Positions 34,722 through 46,700 of a DNA stretch of 64,000 nt are shown here, piece by piece. How positions within the stretch are numbered: the first letter of the stretch is position 1; every line of letters begins with the position of its first letter. Made by a program: the position numbers and the translations under genes. The DNA is from Rhodopseudomonas rhenobacensis (GTDB lineage Bacteria; Pseudomonadota; Alphaproteobacteria; Rhizobiales; Xanthobacteraceae). The notes below the pieces were generated by a model that saw only the letters and a list, made by a program, of their open reading frames with translations, was not told where the DNA came from and did no database searches. The DNA lies in the NCBI RefSeq assembly GCF_014203125.1, contig NZ_JACHIH010000002.1, positions 248,001 through 312,000 on the forward strand. The letters are read 5' to 3'.

Positions 34722-37700
34722 TCACATTCTCCGGGCATCCGCCCCCTCACCGAGTTCCTTGCGCTCCTGCTCGGTTAACATGCGCGACTCCTGCGCCGAC
34801 ACCGGACCATTTCCGAGAATTCTCACTGAATTTGCGGGATCGTAATTTCGAGTGTCTTCCCGCTTACGACTGGGTCGCTCGTCAGGCGTCTGCTGTTGCC
34901 CATCGCCGCCGCCATAGCCGAGCACTTCGACGATGATGACGGAGGGCCGGTCGTTGCCGCCTTGTGCCGGCACCGCCGTCTGCTGCGTGGCGGCGGTCGC
35001 GTTGGATGCCGCCAGGCTGGCGCTGATGTTCGGCGCCTGCACGGTCGGAATGCCGGTGGACTTGCCCTGCACCTGGATGTTGGCGGCATTCATGATCTGC
35101 AGCGCCGCCAGATTGGCGTTGCCGGAGACGCGGATGCCCGCTTCGCCGGCGTCGATGGTGCCGAGCGGCGCGATCAGATCGACGTCGCCGGCTTTCACCT
35201 CCGGGATCGGGTTGAGCGTCGCGATGCCGGCGCCCGACGACGGCACCTGCGGCGACAGGCTGACATTGCCGTAGCTGTCGTAGACGCGCCTCGGCGGGGT
35301 ATAGACCACGGTGGTCTTGGAGCCGCGTCCGGCATTGATGTCGCCTTCGGCGGACCAGCCGATGATGTTTCCGCCGAAGGTTGTCATGATGCGCGACAGG
35401 CCGAGCAAAATGCTGCCCTTGCTGTAGAGCTGGATGTTGCCTTGCCCCTGTGTCACGAGCCCGGCCGATGCCGGCGGCACTTGTCCCTCGATGCCGATGA
35501 TGGTGCGCCCGCCCGGGGTGAGCGTCTGAATATCGCCGCCCTTCTGGGTGCGCACGCCGGAGGCGCCGTACATGGTGATGTCGCCCGCGCGCACGACAGC
35601 CTGTCCATTCGCATCCTGGTCCGGGAACAGCGCGGCGATCGCGTTGCGGCCGCGCAGATAGCTGCCGTAGCGGGAGCTGGTGCTGTCGTTGTATTCACGG
35701 CCGCCGGCGGTGAGCTCGGCGAAGTAGACCTGACGCAGGAAGATGAGCTGCCGCTCGGGCGCCAGGGTGCCGAAATAGGCCAACGCGTCCGCGTCGGTGC
35801 CGGTGAAGCCGTAGCGATCCTTCAGCCAGGCCGCGAGCTCCTTCTCGTAGGTCTTGGCGACCTTGCCGGGCTGCTCGGCCAGCGCCACGCCTTCGACCGC
35901 CAGCCGGCTCGGATCGAGATAGAGCGCCGCCAGGTTTGCGTAATCCGGTCCCGCCTCGCCGACGCCGGCGAGCATCGCGATGCTGGCGCCCGGGCGTGTA
36001 TCGCCCGCCGCAATCGCTCCGAGACTGGTGATCACGCCCTTGGCTGCCTGGTAGAGGTTGCGCCCCGCCGAGATTTCGAGCGCACCGGGGCCGGCGATGT
36101 CGATATTGGCGTAGAGGATGTCGCGCCCGGCGGCCAAGATCGAGACGTCGTCGGCATCGCTGTGTACGATCAGGTTGCCGTGCGAATACCCGTTGATGGC
36201 GGTTCCAAACTCCGCCGTGACACCGGGCGCAAGGCCGGCAGCGACGATGTCGCGGCCGGCGCGCACGACGACCGGAGCCGACGCATTGAGCCAGGTCGTG
36301 CCGCTCAGAAACGTCACCGTCTCGCCGGTGACGAGACCGACGATGTCGCCTTCGCGGGCGTAGAAGCGCACGGGATCGGCATCGTCCGCGCGGTCGAGTC
36401 CGATTTTCGCATCGTTCGGGCCGAACACGAACAGCGACCCATTGATCGGGTTGCCGCTGCTTTGATCGCGGATACCGTTTGGCGACGCGTTGGTCACGAT
36501 GACTTTGATAGCACCGCCCGTTGGGTAGCCTGCGAAGGCCGGATTGAACGGCGTCGGCAATGCCGTGCCGGTGCCGGACAGGCTGAACGCATAGTGCCCG
36601 GCATAGATCGAATCATAGGCCAGCATCTCCAGCGAGCCGGTGGCCGAGGGCGCCAGCGTGACCGTGACGCCGGAGTATACGAACGGCAAGGCGTCGCGTC
36701 CGTAATAGATACTGCCGCCGAGCGCTGCCGCCCGCAGGATCGATGGATAGGTAAACCATCCGTCGGTGCTGTTCTGGTCGCTGTTTTGATTGGCAGAGCC
36801 ACTATAGTGCTCCACCTCGGTGCCCGTCGAGGTGGTGGGCGTGAGATTGCCGCCGGCGGAGACCAGATTGATCGCGGTGTGATCGGTCCACAGCGTGAAC
36901 CAGCTTCCGCCGCCGCTGGCGTAGTCGATGCCGCCGACCGAGAAGGCGGAACTGCTCGGCGTCACCGACCGACCGGCATCGCCGGCGCCGCCGAGCACGA
37001 GATCGCCCAGGGTTTGCAGGTAGACTGTGGCATCGCCGGGCACCACCGTGATCCCGGATGTCGCCTCGGACCACGTCGCCGCATAGGGATCGGCGCCGCG
37101 GGTATCGTAGCTGTCCCGCAATCCGTAGATCAGATCAATGCCGCCGATCGACGCCGCGGTCACGGCGAGCGTGCCGCGCAGGTTGATCAGCGAACCGCCG
37201 AGGGCCTGCTTCTGGCTTGCGACGTTGTCGGTGATGGCGAGATTCGGATTGAGCGCGCCGGCAATTTGCATGTCGATATCGCCGCCGCCCGTCAAGGTGA
37301 GCGATCCGTCGGCGCCGACCCGGCCGGTGCTGCCGACGGCAACCACCAGACCCTGGCTGCGATCGACGCCGCTGGTCACGCCGCCTGCGGTGCTGCGCTG
37401 CGTGATCGCGCCGGCATTGCCGTCGACGCGGATGGTGATATTGCCGCCGCCGAGTGCGCCGATGCCGGTGAAGCCGACGAGATCGGGGATGTCGTACTTA
37501 GTGCTGTTGGTTTGTTTCGGCACGTAGGTGCCGAAATTGATCCACCACGAGGTCGCAATCGTCTCATCGACCGCCGCGGTGCCGCTGCCCTGGCGCCACA
37601 GCCAGTTGCCGGTCAGCACGCTCGACGGGCTTGCCCGGTAGGACTGACCGTAGATGTCGCCAACGAGATCGCCGCCCGCCGCGATCAGGACGTTGCCGCC

Positions 37701-40700
37701 GTGATCCGGGTACCACGCCTGATACGACGCCAGCGCGGCTTCGTAATCGGTATTGCCGCTGCCGAGCACCGTGCCATCGGTCGTGACCGTGCGGGCGAGC
37801 GTGTAGCTCGCATCGACCGTGGTTGCTGTACCGGCGGTGTAGACGCCATAGAGCGATTGCATCTTGATGCTGCCGGCGGCCAACAGCGACAGGTCGCCGG
37901 TGCCGGTGCGGACCACGCTGAACGAGGGCGCCACCACCGTGGTGGTTGCCGGCAGGCTGATCGGGCCGAGGTTGTTTTGCGCAGGATCCGCGAAATTGGA
38001 CGGATACTGGCCGATCATATCGTCCCAGCTGTAACCGGGGACGCCGTAGAGCGCGGCCACCTCGAGCCGGGTCTTGTGGAGCAGCGCGGATGGATCGGTG
38101 ATACCGTCTGGAAGGTAACCGCCAAAGAGGACCATCAGGGCATCGAGTCCCTTCTGGGTCAGGCCCAGTTCGATATTGCCGAGCGAGGGATCCCAGAAAT
38201 CGCCCGGCAACCCGGAGTATGCGAGTTCCTCCCATGTTGTAACGTATAAGAGCGCAAGGACTTCGGCCTCCGACTTTCCGATCATGTCGTTCACGGTATA
38301 ACCGTAGTCGTCACAGACGACCGCCGCGCAAAGAGCCTCCGCTCCGGATTGACTCAGATTGAGGACATCGCCGCCCGAGGCGTACCGCGAGACGTAGTGG
38401 GTGTCGGCCAGAATGATGTCGCCCTTGCGAAGGGCGTTGCGCGCCCGCACATTGGCCGAGCCGAGATCGGCGCCGGCCACCAGTGTGACGTCCGACGAGC
38501 TCGCCCCGGCGGCCAGCATCGAGGCGAGCGCCCAGTTGCGGCCCTGGATGCCGCCGGTCGTCCCGCGCAGATCCACCGCCTGGCCGCCGACGAGCTTGAC
38601 GTTGGTCTGGGCCGGGATCAGCGACCCGGCCGCGAGCGTCATCTGCGCCGTGGAGGTCATGTCCACCGGCAGCGGCACGCCCTTCGGCCAGACCAGCGCC
38701 GCGAAGCTGGCGGCGCTCTTCAGCACCGTGCCGGCGCCGAGCTGCATGCCGGCGGTGAGCGTCACCGCATTCGGCAGCACCGTGCCGGCCGCGTAGGCCA
38801 CCGAGCCGTCCGCTTTATAGATGGTCGCCTGCACCACGGTGCCCGCCGACAATGCCAGCGAACTTGCCAGGGTCGCGCGCACCGGCAGCACCGCGCCGGA
38901 TGGCAGCGAGGTCGGACCGGTCCTCTCGGTACCGAAATAGGCCGGAAGGTCGTAATTCAGCGTGACGCCGGCCTTGAACTCCGTTCCGGTCTCGAGCGTG
39001 ACCGCGGTGGCCAGCACCAGATCGCCGCCATAGGGCGCCACGCCCTGCTCGAGCAGCCAGCCCTTGACGTCGTCGGGCGTCGACGGCGGCGGCGCAAAGC
39101 CGTCATTGATGCTGCCGTGGATATTGAGATTGCCGACGGCGCGGATGTTGAAGGCGCCGGGCTCGCCGAAACCGTAGGTCGCCGAATTCACGTTGCGATC
39201 GGTATTCGGCCCGTAGCGATAGCCCGACAGGTCGAGATCGCCCGCCACCGTCAGGTCGCCGTTCGGATTGTCGGCGCTGACCTTGCTGACGATATCGACG
39301 CCGGGCCGTAGGTGATAGCTGCCGAGACCTGCGAGCCTGGCGCTCAGGGACGTGTTGGCAAGAGCCGCATTGATGAAGGCAACGCTGTCGATGTCGAGAT
39401 CCTTGAGATAGTCCTGCGTGATCTCCTGCGGCTTGTAGCCGGTGACGTCGGGCGCGGCGGCCAGCGGCGCATCGTCATAGATGCGGAACGCATTGACCGC
39501 GATGGTCTTGGCGCCCCGGATCAGCGGCGTGCCCTGGACATTGACGGCGACGTCATTGGCGCCGTCGACGCCGCGCGTGCCGGCGGCAACGCCGGTGCCG
39601 CCGAGGCGCGGCGCGTTGAGCGTCAGCGTGCCGCGCGCCACGCCGTCGTTGAGATGGGCGCCTGCGCCGAACGCCTCATTGGTGCCGGCGCGCAGATCGA
39701 TCTCCGCATTGCCGCCGATCGTCAGCGTGCCGTACCGCGTCGTCAGATCGACGATGGCGCGGTTCGGCGATTCGATGATCGCGCCATAGCTGTCGAAGCG
39801 CATCCCTGTGCCGTGGGCGTCGAGCATGCCGTTGATGGTCAGGTCGTCCATCGCCGCCAGCCGGATGGTGCCGACCTGGAAGCCACTGGCATCGATGGTG
39901 CCGTTGACGGTGAGGCTGCCGCCGTCGAGCGTGATCTCGACCTCGCGCGCTTTCACTTCGTCGCCAATCACGAGGCTGCCCTGCTTGATCTGGAAGCGAC
40001 GTGCGCCGAACAGTTCGCCGGCATTGAGCCTTGCATTCAACCCCGCGAAATCGGCCAGCGTCTGCGCATAGACGCCAAGCTCGGCCGCATCGTAGGGCAC
40101 ATAGGTTCCGCCAGCATCGTAAATGCCGGTCGCGCCGCCGCGGAAACTGCCGGCGAGAGCGACATGGCCGGCACTTGCGCCGAGCGCCGTGACCGTCGCG
40201 GTTCCTCCGCTATTGTATTGCGCCGACAGATCGATCACCGATCCCGCCGCCTGGCGGATGTCGCCGGCGCGGCTGGTCATGACCAGATCGCCGCCCCAGC
40301 TGTATTTGGTGACGTCGAAGAATTTTACCGCGCGGCCCGACAGATCGAGCCGTGAATTGTCGCCGAGCACGATGTCGCCCGCCGCGGTCAGCTCCAGCCG
40401 CCCCGACGGCAGCACCACGCTGCTATCGACGAAGACATTGGCGCCGGTCAGCTTCAGCGTCGCGCCGAGCGCATCGACGCTCCCCGCTGCGCCACCCGAC
40501 CCGACGATGCGGATATCGCCGCCGGCGGTGATGGTGTTGACCGAGCTGGCCGCGCCGGTGACCAGCGGCGCGGTGATCGTGAGGTTGCCGCCGCTGTATT
40601 GATAGCCGCTCACCGCGTCGTAGGCCCCCTGCCGGGCATAGACACCGAGCGTGCTCTTGTTGGTCGAGGTGACATACTCGGTGGCCGTAATGTTGACATT

Positions 40701-43700
40701 GGCGAAGCCGAGCGCGATGCGATTATCGACGGTCGTGGTGCTGGGTTGGGTGTTGAGGCCGTAGCCGAACACGACCCGGTTCGCCACGATGTTGAGCGCG
40801 CTGTCGCCGAGCCTATCGGCCATCGCCGCGCCGGGCGCCAGGGACGAGCCGGTCCAGACGAATTCGCCGGCGCGGATCGTGGCGGTGTCGCCGGCCGCGC
40901 CGTAGCCGTAGATCGCCGGCGTCGCAAGCACCAGACGGTCCAGTGTCGATGCGTCGAGCGTGACGTCGCCGAACACGTTGACCGCGTCACGCGCACTGAG
41001 CGCCAGCGTCTCCAGCGCCGGCGCGCCGATCGCGGTGTTGCCCGCCAGCAATCGCGCCAACACGGCCTGGTTGAGGGTCAGCCCGGTCGGCAGACGACCG
41101 GCGGCGGCGGCGGTGGCAATGCTGGCATCGGAGCCGAGATTGATCGCCGACAGGCCCAGCACGAGATTTCGGGTGCCGTAGGAGACGTTGTCGGCGAAGG
41201 AGACGGCGCCCGACGTCATCACGCCGATGGTGCCTTCGGAGGCGATCGTCGTCGTCAGGTTGCAGTTGGCGGTGACGCAGGCGCCGATGGTGATATCGAC
41301 GTCGGCCGCATCCGTTCCGTCCCGCAGCAACGTGATCACGCCATTGGACACGATCAGCGTGCCGGCGTCCACAAGGTAAGGAGCACTCGTGTCGGCGCCC
41401 GTCGATCCGCGACCGATGGTGCTGATCGTCGCGCCTTCCTCGATCGTGATGGCGCCCCTCTCCTGGCGCCACGACCTTCCTCTCGAGTTGAAGACGATCT
41501 CGGCCGCCGACAGACGGGCGCCGCTGCGCAGCACGATATCGCCAAAATAGCCTCCGTTCAGGATCAGACGCGGCGCGTCGAGCTTGCTGATCTCGTCGGC
41601 GGAGACCGAGGCCGCCACCATGCCGGCGGTGGCTCCCTGGCCGGTCGCGAGGATTTCGTTGATGCCGGTGATCGAGACAGCCCCGCTGTAGCCATCGCTG
41701 CCGGCCTCGGCCCGGATGCGCAGCGCGCCATCGAACAGCAATTGCATGCGATCATCGCCGACGCCCGCCTTGGCGAGCACCATGTTCAGCCCGCCCGCAT
41801 CGACCGTCATCCAGCCGCGCGCGACGCTGTTGGTCGCGGCGTTTGCCAGCACGTAGGCGTTATAGGTGGTCTCGTTGAAGGACGAGTGCGACCGGACCTG
41901 ATCCGCCGCCGTGATGATGACCCGGTTCGGCAGCGATGAGCGGATCGCGGTATTGGCGACGCTGAGATAGGCGCTGACGATGTACGAGCCGCTGCCGGTC
42001 GTGGCGACGCCGGTGACGGCGGGACTGACGGTACTTCCCAGCTCCACGCGATAGGCGCCCGACAGCAGCGCATAGGTCGCGGGCATCAAGGTATAGGTGC
42101 CGGCGGCAAGACCCGGCACGCCCTCGGGAATGGTGATCTGGCTGCCCACCGCCGGCAGGCCGAAGCCCGCTTCCTGCACCACCGGCGCATAGGCGACGGA
42201 GCTGCTCGGCACGATCGCGTAGACCTGATTGCCCTTCGCGCTGTAGCTGTAACCGGGATTGGCATTGACCAGCGGCGTGGTCAGGATGTTCACCGAGCCG
42301 CCGCGCCCCGAGACGAAGCCGGCGCCGGTCAGTTCGCCGCCGCCCGACAGGTCGATCAGCGAACCGGCATCGGCGTCGATATGCAGGCCGTTGAGGGTTA
42401 TGGTCGGACTGGTCGCCGCGACCGGCGCGCCATTATAGGTGTAGCTGGTGCCATCGGCCGTGCCGCCATAGGGCATCACCAGCCCGGCGCCACTGACCGA
42501 GGTGATGCTGCCCGCCAGCAGATGGATCGCATCCGATCGCGGATCGCCACCGCTTGAGACGCCGCCGAGCACGATTCGACCGAATGGCGCGCGCACCACG
42601 CCGCCCTGGTTGATCGTATCGGCGGCCAAAGTGAGGAGGCCGAAGGCGGAATACGGCACGTCGGGATCGGTGTCGCCGTAGCGCAGAATAGTCAGCACGC
42701 TGCCGGCGAGAAGCAGAGCGTCGCTGCCGGCGATGTAACCGGCGGTGATCGACCCGGTGGTCTTGGTCGCCGGATAGATCTGCGCGGCCGTCACGGTGAT
42801 ATTGCCCGGCGTCTGCAACTGGGCACCCTTCGTCCCGGTTCCACCGAGCATGCGGACATCGCCGCGGCTCAGAAGATCGACCAGTGCGAAGCCGCGGCGA
42901 TCGAGGGTGTAGGTCTCGGCCTGGGTGTTGATGGACTGGTGGATGCCGAACACCACGCGATCGCGGATATCGAGCAGATCCGCGGCGACGGAGAAGACCG
43001 CGCTGCTCGACTGTTGCGACGGTGTGCCATAGCCCTCGTCCCAGCGCACCGCGGGCAACGTGTACAGATCTTTGGCGATGCGGGTCACGCCGGCCAGCCG
43101 CAGATAAGGCCCCGCCAGCGATACCCGCGAATCCGCGGCGGCATTGGCGCCGAGCGCGAAGGCGCCGGCATAGAGGCTCAGGCTCTGGCTCATGGCGAGC
43201 GTGACGCTGCCGTCGAACGAGATCAGGCCATCCGACAGCAGCGACAACGTGCCGAAGCCACCGGCCTCGATGCGATCGACGCCGAGCCGCGCGGTGCCGG
43301 TGACCAGACCGGCCTTGGCCTCCGCCATCGTGTCGGCATCGGCGATGGCGCTGTCGCCCTGGATGTCGGCGATGACGAATTCGCGATGCCGCAGCACATC
43401 GCCGGATGTCGATGAGCGCAAATAGTTCGGCGCCTCCAGCGCCAGCGCCAGCGTCCCGCCGGCGGCGTTCGCGCCACCGGCTGCCGCGCGCAGCGTGCCG
43501 TCGAGATAGATGCCGTTGCTGGATTTGATGACGATGCTACCGCCATTGCTGGCAACCTCGAGCGGCGTGCTGGTCTTCGCCAGCCCGGATCCGGCAATGT
43601 CGAGCACCGCGCTGGCGCCGGAGGCATCGAGCAGCGCGCCGGGCCGGATCACCACGAAGGCATTCAACGTCGAGGATTCTCCGGTCGTCTCCCAATCCAC

Positions 43701-46700
43701 CGCGCCGCCGATCAGGATCGAGCCGCCATTGCCGACCACGCCATAGGTCTCGCCGCGCGCATTGGTCGCCGTGACCGCGCGGGCCGCGACATCGAGCACG
43801 GCGTGTTCGCCGATCCAGATGAGGCCGGGTTTGTTGTCGCCGGTCCCCTGATTGAGGCTCGGCGAGGCCTGGGTCAGGCTGATGGTGCCGCCCGGCGCGG
43901 TCAGCGTGCCGTCGATGGTGAAGTTAGTACCTTGCAGGCTGATCGACTGGCCGGCATCGACGCGGATCGACGCGCCGGTCTGAATGGTGATCGGGCCGCT
44001 CGCCGTCGTCAGGGTCCCCTCGCCGACATTGGAGCGCAGGATCAGGCTGGCGCCGCCGCGCTGGGTCAGGCTGCTGTTGCGGGCGTCTTCGATCCATTCG
44101 GGCGGAGTCCAAACGCTCAGGGCGAGCGAGGGGTTTTCGCCGGTGGCGATCGAGAACGCGACGTCCGTCAAGCGATAGACCGGCATCGCCACATCGAGCT
44201 GGGCGCCGGCCGCGACCGCGACACCCTGCCGGCCATTGATGTCGTAACTGGAGAACCCCGACTGGAAGAGCGACGCATCGACCTGCAGGATCTCTTTGAC
44301 AGCCGCCGCGCGCTGCAGCACCGAGCCCGCAGCGATCAGCGTTCCGGCCGCAATCGTGCCGTCTGCCGGCGCTGGCGTCCCGGCCGCCGCTGTCTTGGTG
44401 AACGGGGCAGCCGACGGCAGGCCATCCCCAAACGCGGCCGTCAGGGTGTAGCCCGCCAAATAGCGCATATTGTTTGCAGAGATGCTGACGATCGTCCCCG
44501 CCCGGAGAGTCACGGCGTTGGCACTGTAGATGTTGTAAGATGGGCCTTTTTGGTCCGCGCCCGTTTTGATTGTGTAACTGTAAAAGGTTAGATTTGGCGC
44601 CGGTGGCGTCCAGTCCGCCGCCAGCGTCACGTATTGGATGCGCGCATCGGCGGTCAATGTATCGCCGGGCATGAACACAGTGGCCTGATAGGAATAGCTC
44701 GCCGGCAGCACCTCGCCGGCCTTGACCTGATAGTCCTCCAGCAACACCAGATCGGCCGGCGCCGTCTCGCCGGCGCCGAGCACGCCGTCGGTCGCCAGCA
44801 CCTTGCCGCCGATGGCGATCGCCGTGCCGGATTCGATCTTCAGCGTGCCGCCGCCGCTGACGCCATAGGCGCGGATCGTGCCATCGAGGGTCAACAGGCC
44901 GTCAGCCGTCACGGTGGAATTCTGCTGGTCGGCGATCAGCGTCACATCGCCGCCGCGGCTGCCTTTGGTCTTGCCGGTGGTGAGGATCGCCGCGCCCGAC
45001 GAGACGTCGATGACGCTGCCTTCCCGCAACGTCACGTCATGGGTCGAGCGCAGCGTGACCGAACCGCCGTTGATGAAGGCCTGCTGCGGTTCGTCGGCGT
45101 CATCTTGCGCCGCGTTCACCCACAGCCCGCGCAGATCGAGCGTCGCGCCGTCATACAGGGTGATGGAAGACAGGCCATCCTTCAGCAACACCGCATAGGC
45201 GCCGCGGCCGCCGGCAGCGGCGCCCGCCAGAACGTTGTCGACCACGATCGAGCCGCCGCGCGCGGTGACATCGGCCTTGATGTCGACCACCGCCGCGTTG
45301 AGGTTGATCTTGCCGCCATCGGCGAGTGTGATCGCGCGATCGATCGTGATGCTGCCGGAGGTGCCGATATCGAGCCCGCCGAGCTGCGCGTCATTGATGC
45401 GGTCGGCGTCGAACCAGGCGGTGTTGGTGCGGACCGACGGCAGCAGGTTGGTGGCGGACAGGCCGGCGCTGATATCAGCCACATCGCCGAAGCGGACGTC
45501 CGAGCCGTAGGCGGCAACCTGATTTGCCGTCGCGTCGTAGCGGCCGAGGCCGAGCGTGCCTTGCAGCGGCGCGGCGTTCTGCACCTGCTTGTAGCCGTCG
45601 GTGACGCCTGCGGCGCGCGCGCTGCCCTGGCGCTCGCCGACGACGACGTCGGCGATGATGTCCGCCTCGAAGATGGCCGTCGGCGTCGATAGATTGAGAC
45701 GACCGGCATCGCGGCCGACGGTGTAGCCGGCCTCATAGTGCGCGATGGTGCCGCGACTAAGCACGCTGGTCCACACTTCGGTCAGCGAATCGACCACCTG
45801 GCCCTGGATATTATGCGTGCGCACAAAGCCGCCGCCGGCCGCAACGAACTTCATATCGGCCGGCGCATTGTCGAATGTATACCTGCGACCGTCGCTACCG
45901 ATCAGCACGGTCGAAAGAATCCAGCCGGCTTGATAGCTGACCGAACCGCCGGAGATATCGAAGGTAGCGCCCTGCTGCGCGACGACTTGCGGCGCCGACA
46001 GCGTGATGGTGCCGCCCACCGCCGTCCATTCGCCGATCGTATGCGCGGTATTGGCGAGATAGCCGCCGACTTCGAGCAATCCGCCCTTGGTGTAGTATCG
46101 GTCGGAGCCATAGCCGCCGGTCCCTGCTGGCACCAGAACGAGATCGCGAACGTCGATCCAGACATTCTTGTTGAGCAAGGCGGCGTTGTCGCGATTGAGA
46201 GGCGCGTCCCTGAGCTCGCTGCCCTGGACATTGACCTGCACTTGGTTCGCCGACATCGGCCGCACGGCGCCCTGCACGCCTGAAACATCGATCATCGAGC
46301 CGGCCTCGGCGAAGACGCGGGTGCCGGCGCTGACGGCAACCTGGCCGCCCTGCGCCACCGTGAGCGAACCGTTCTGGAAGTTGACCAGACCGCCGGTGAC
46401 GATCTCGACGCGCGACTGGTCACGACGATCCGTCAGCGGCGACAGATTGTTGAACTGCGCGGCCAGCGGGTTCAGTCCCGAGGCGGCAATCAGCGCATCG
46501 CGCTGGGCATTGAGCGCGGTATCGTTGGAATCCAGTTCCGGCAGGATCCAGCTGAGACTCTTGCCCGTCATCGTCACGCTGCCGCCGGCATCGCTGGCCG
46601 CGTTCAACAGATGGATGGTGCCGCGCTGGTTCACCGACGTCGTGGAGAGCAGCACGCCGTCCTGCATCACAACCCGGCCAGCCAATGTGATGTCGCCCTG

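Noticed and set aside
34896-38249. 1117-codon plus-strand frame opposite exoprotein 2
   Set aside because: As above; it follows the repeat structure of the coding strand.
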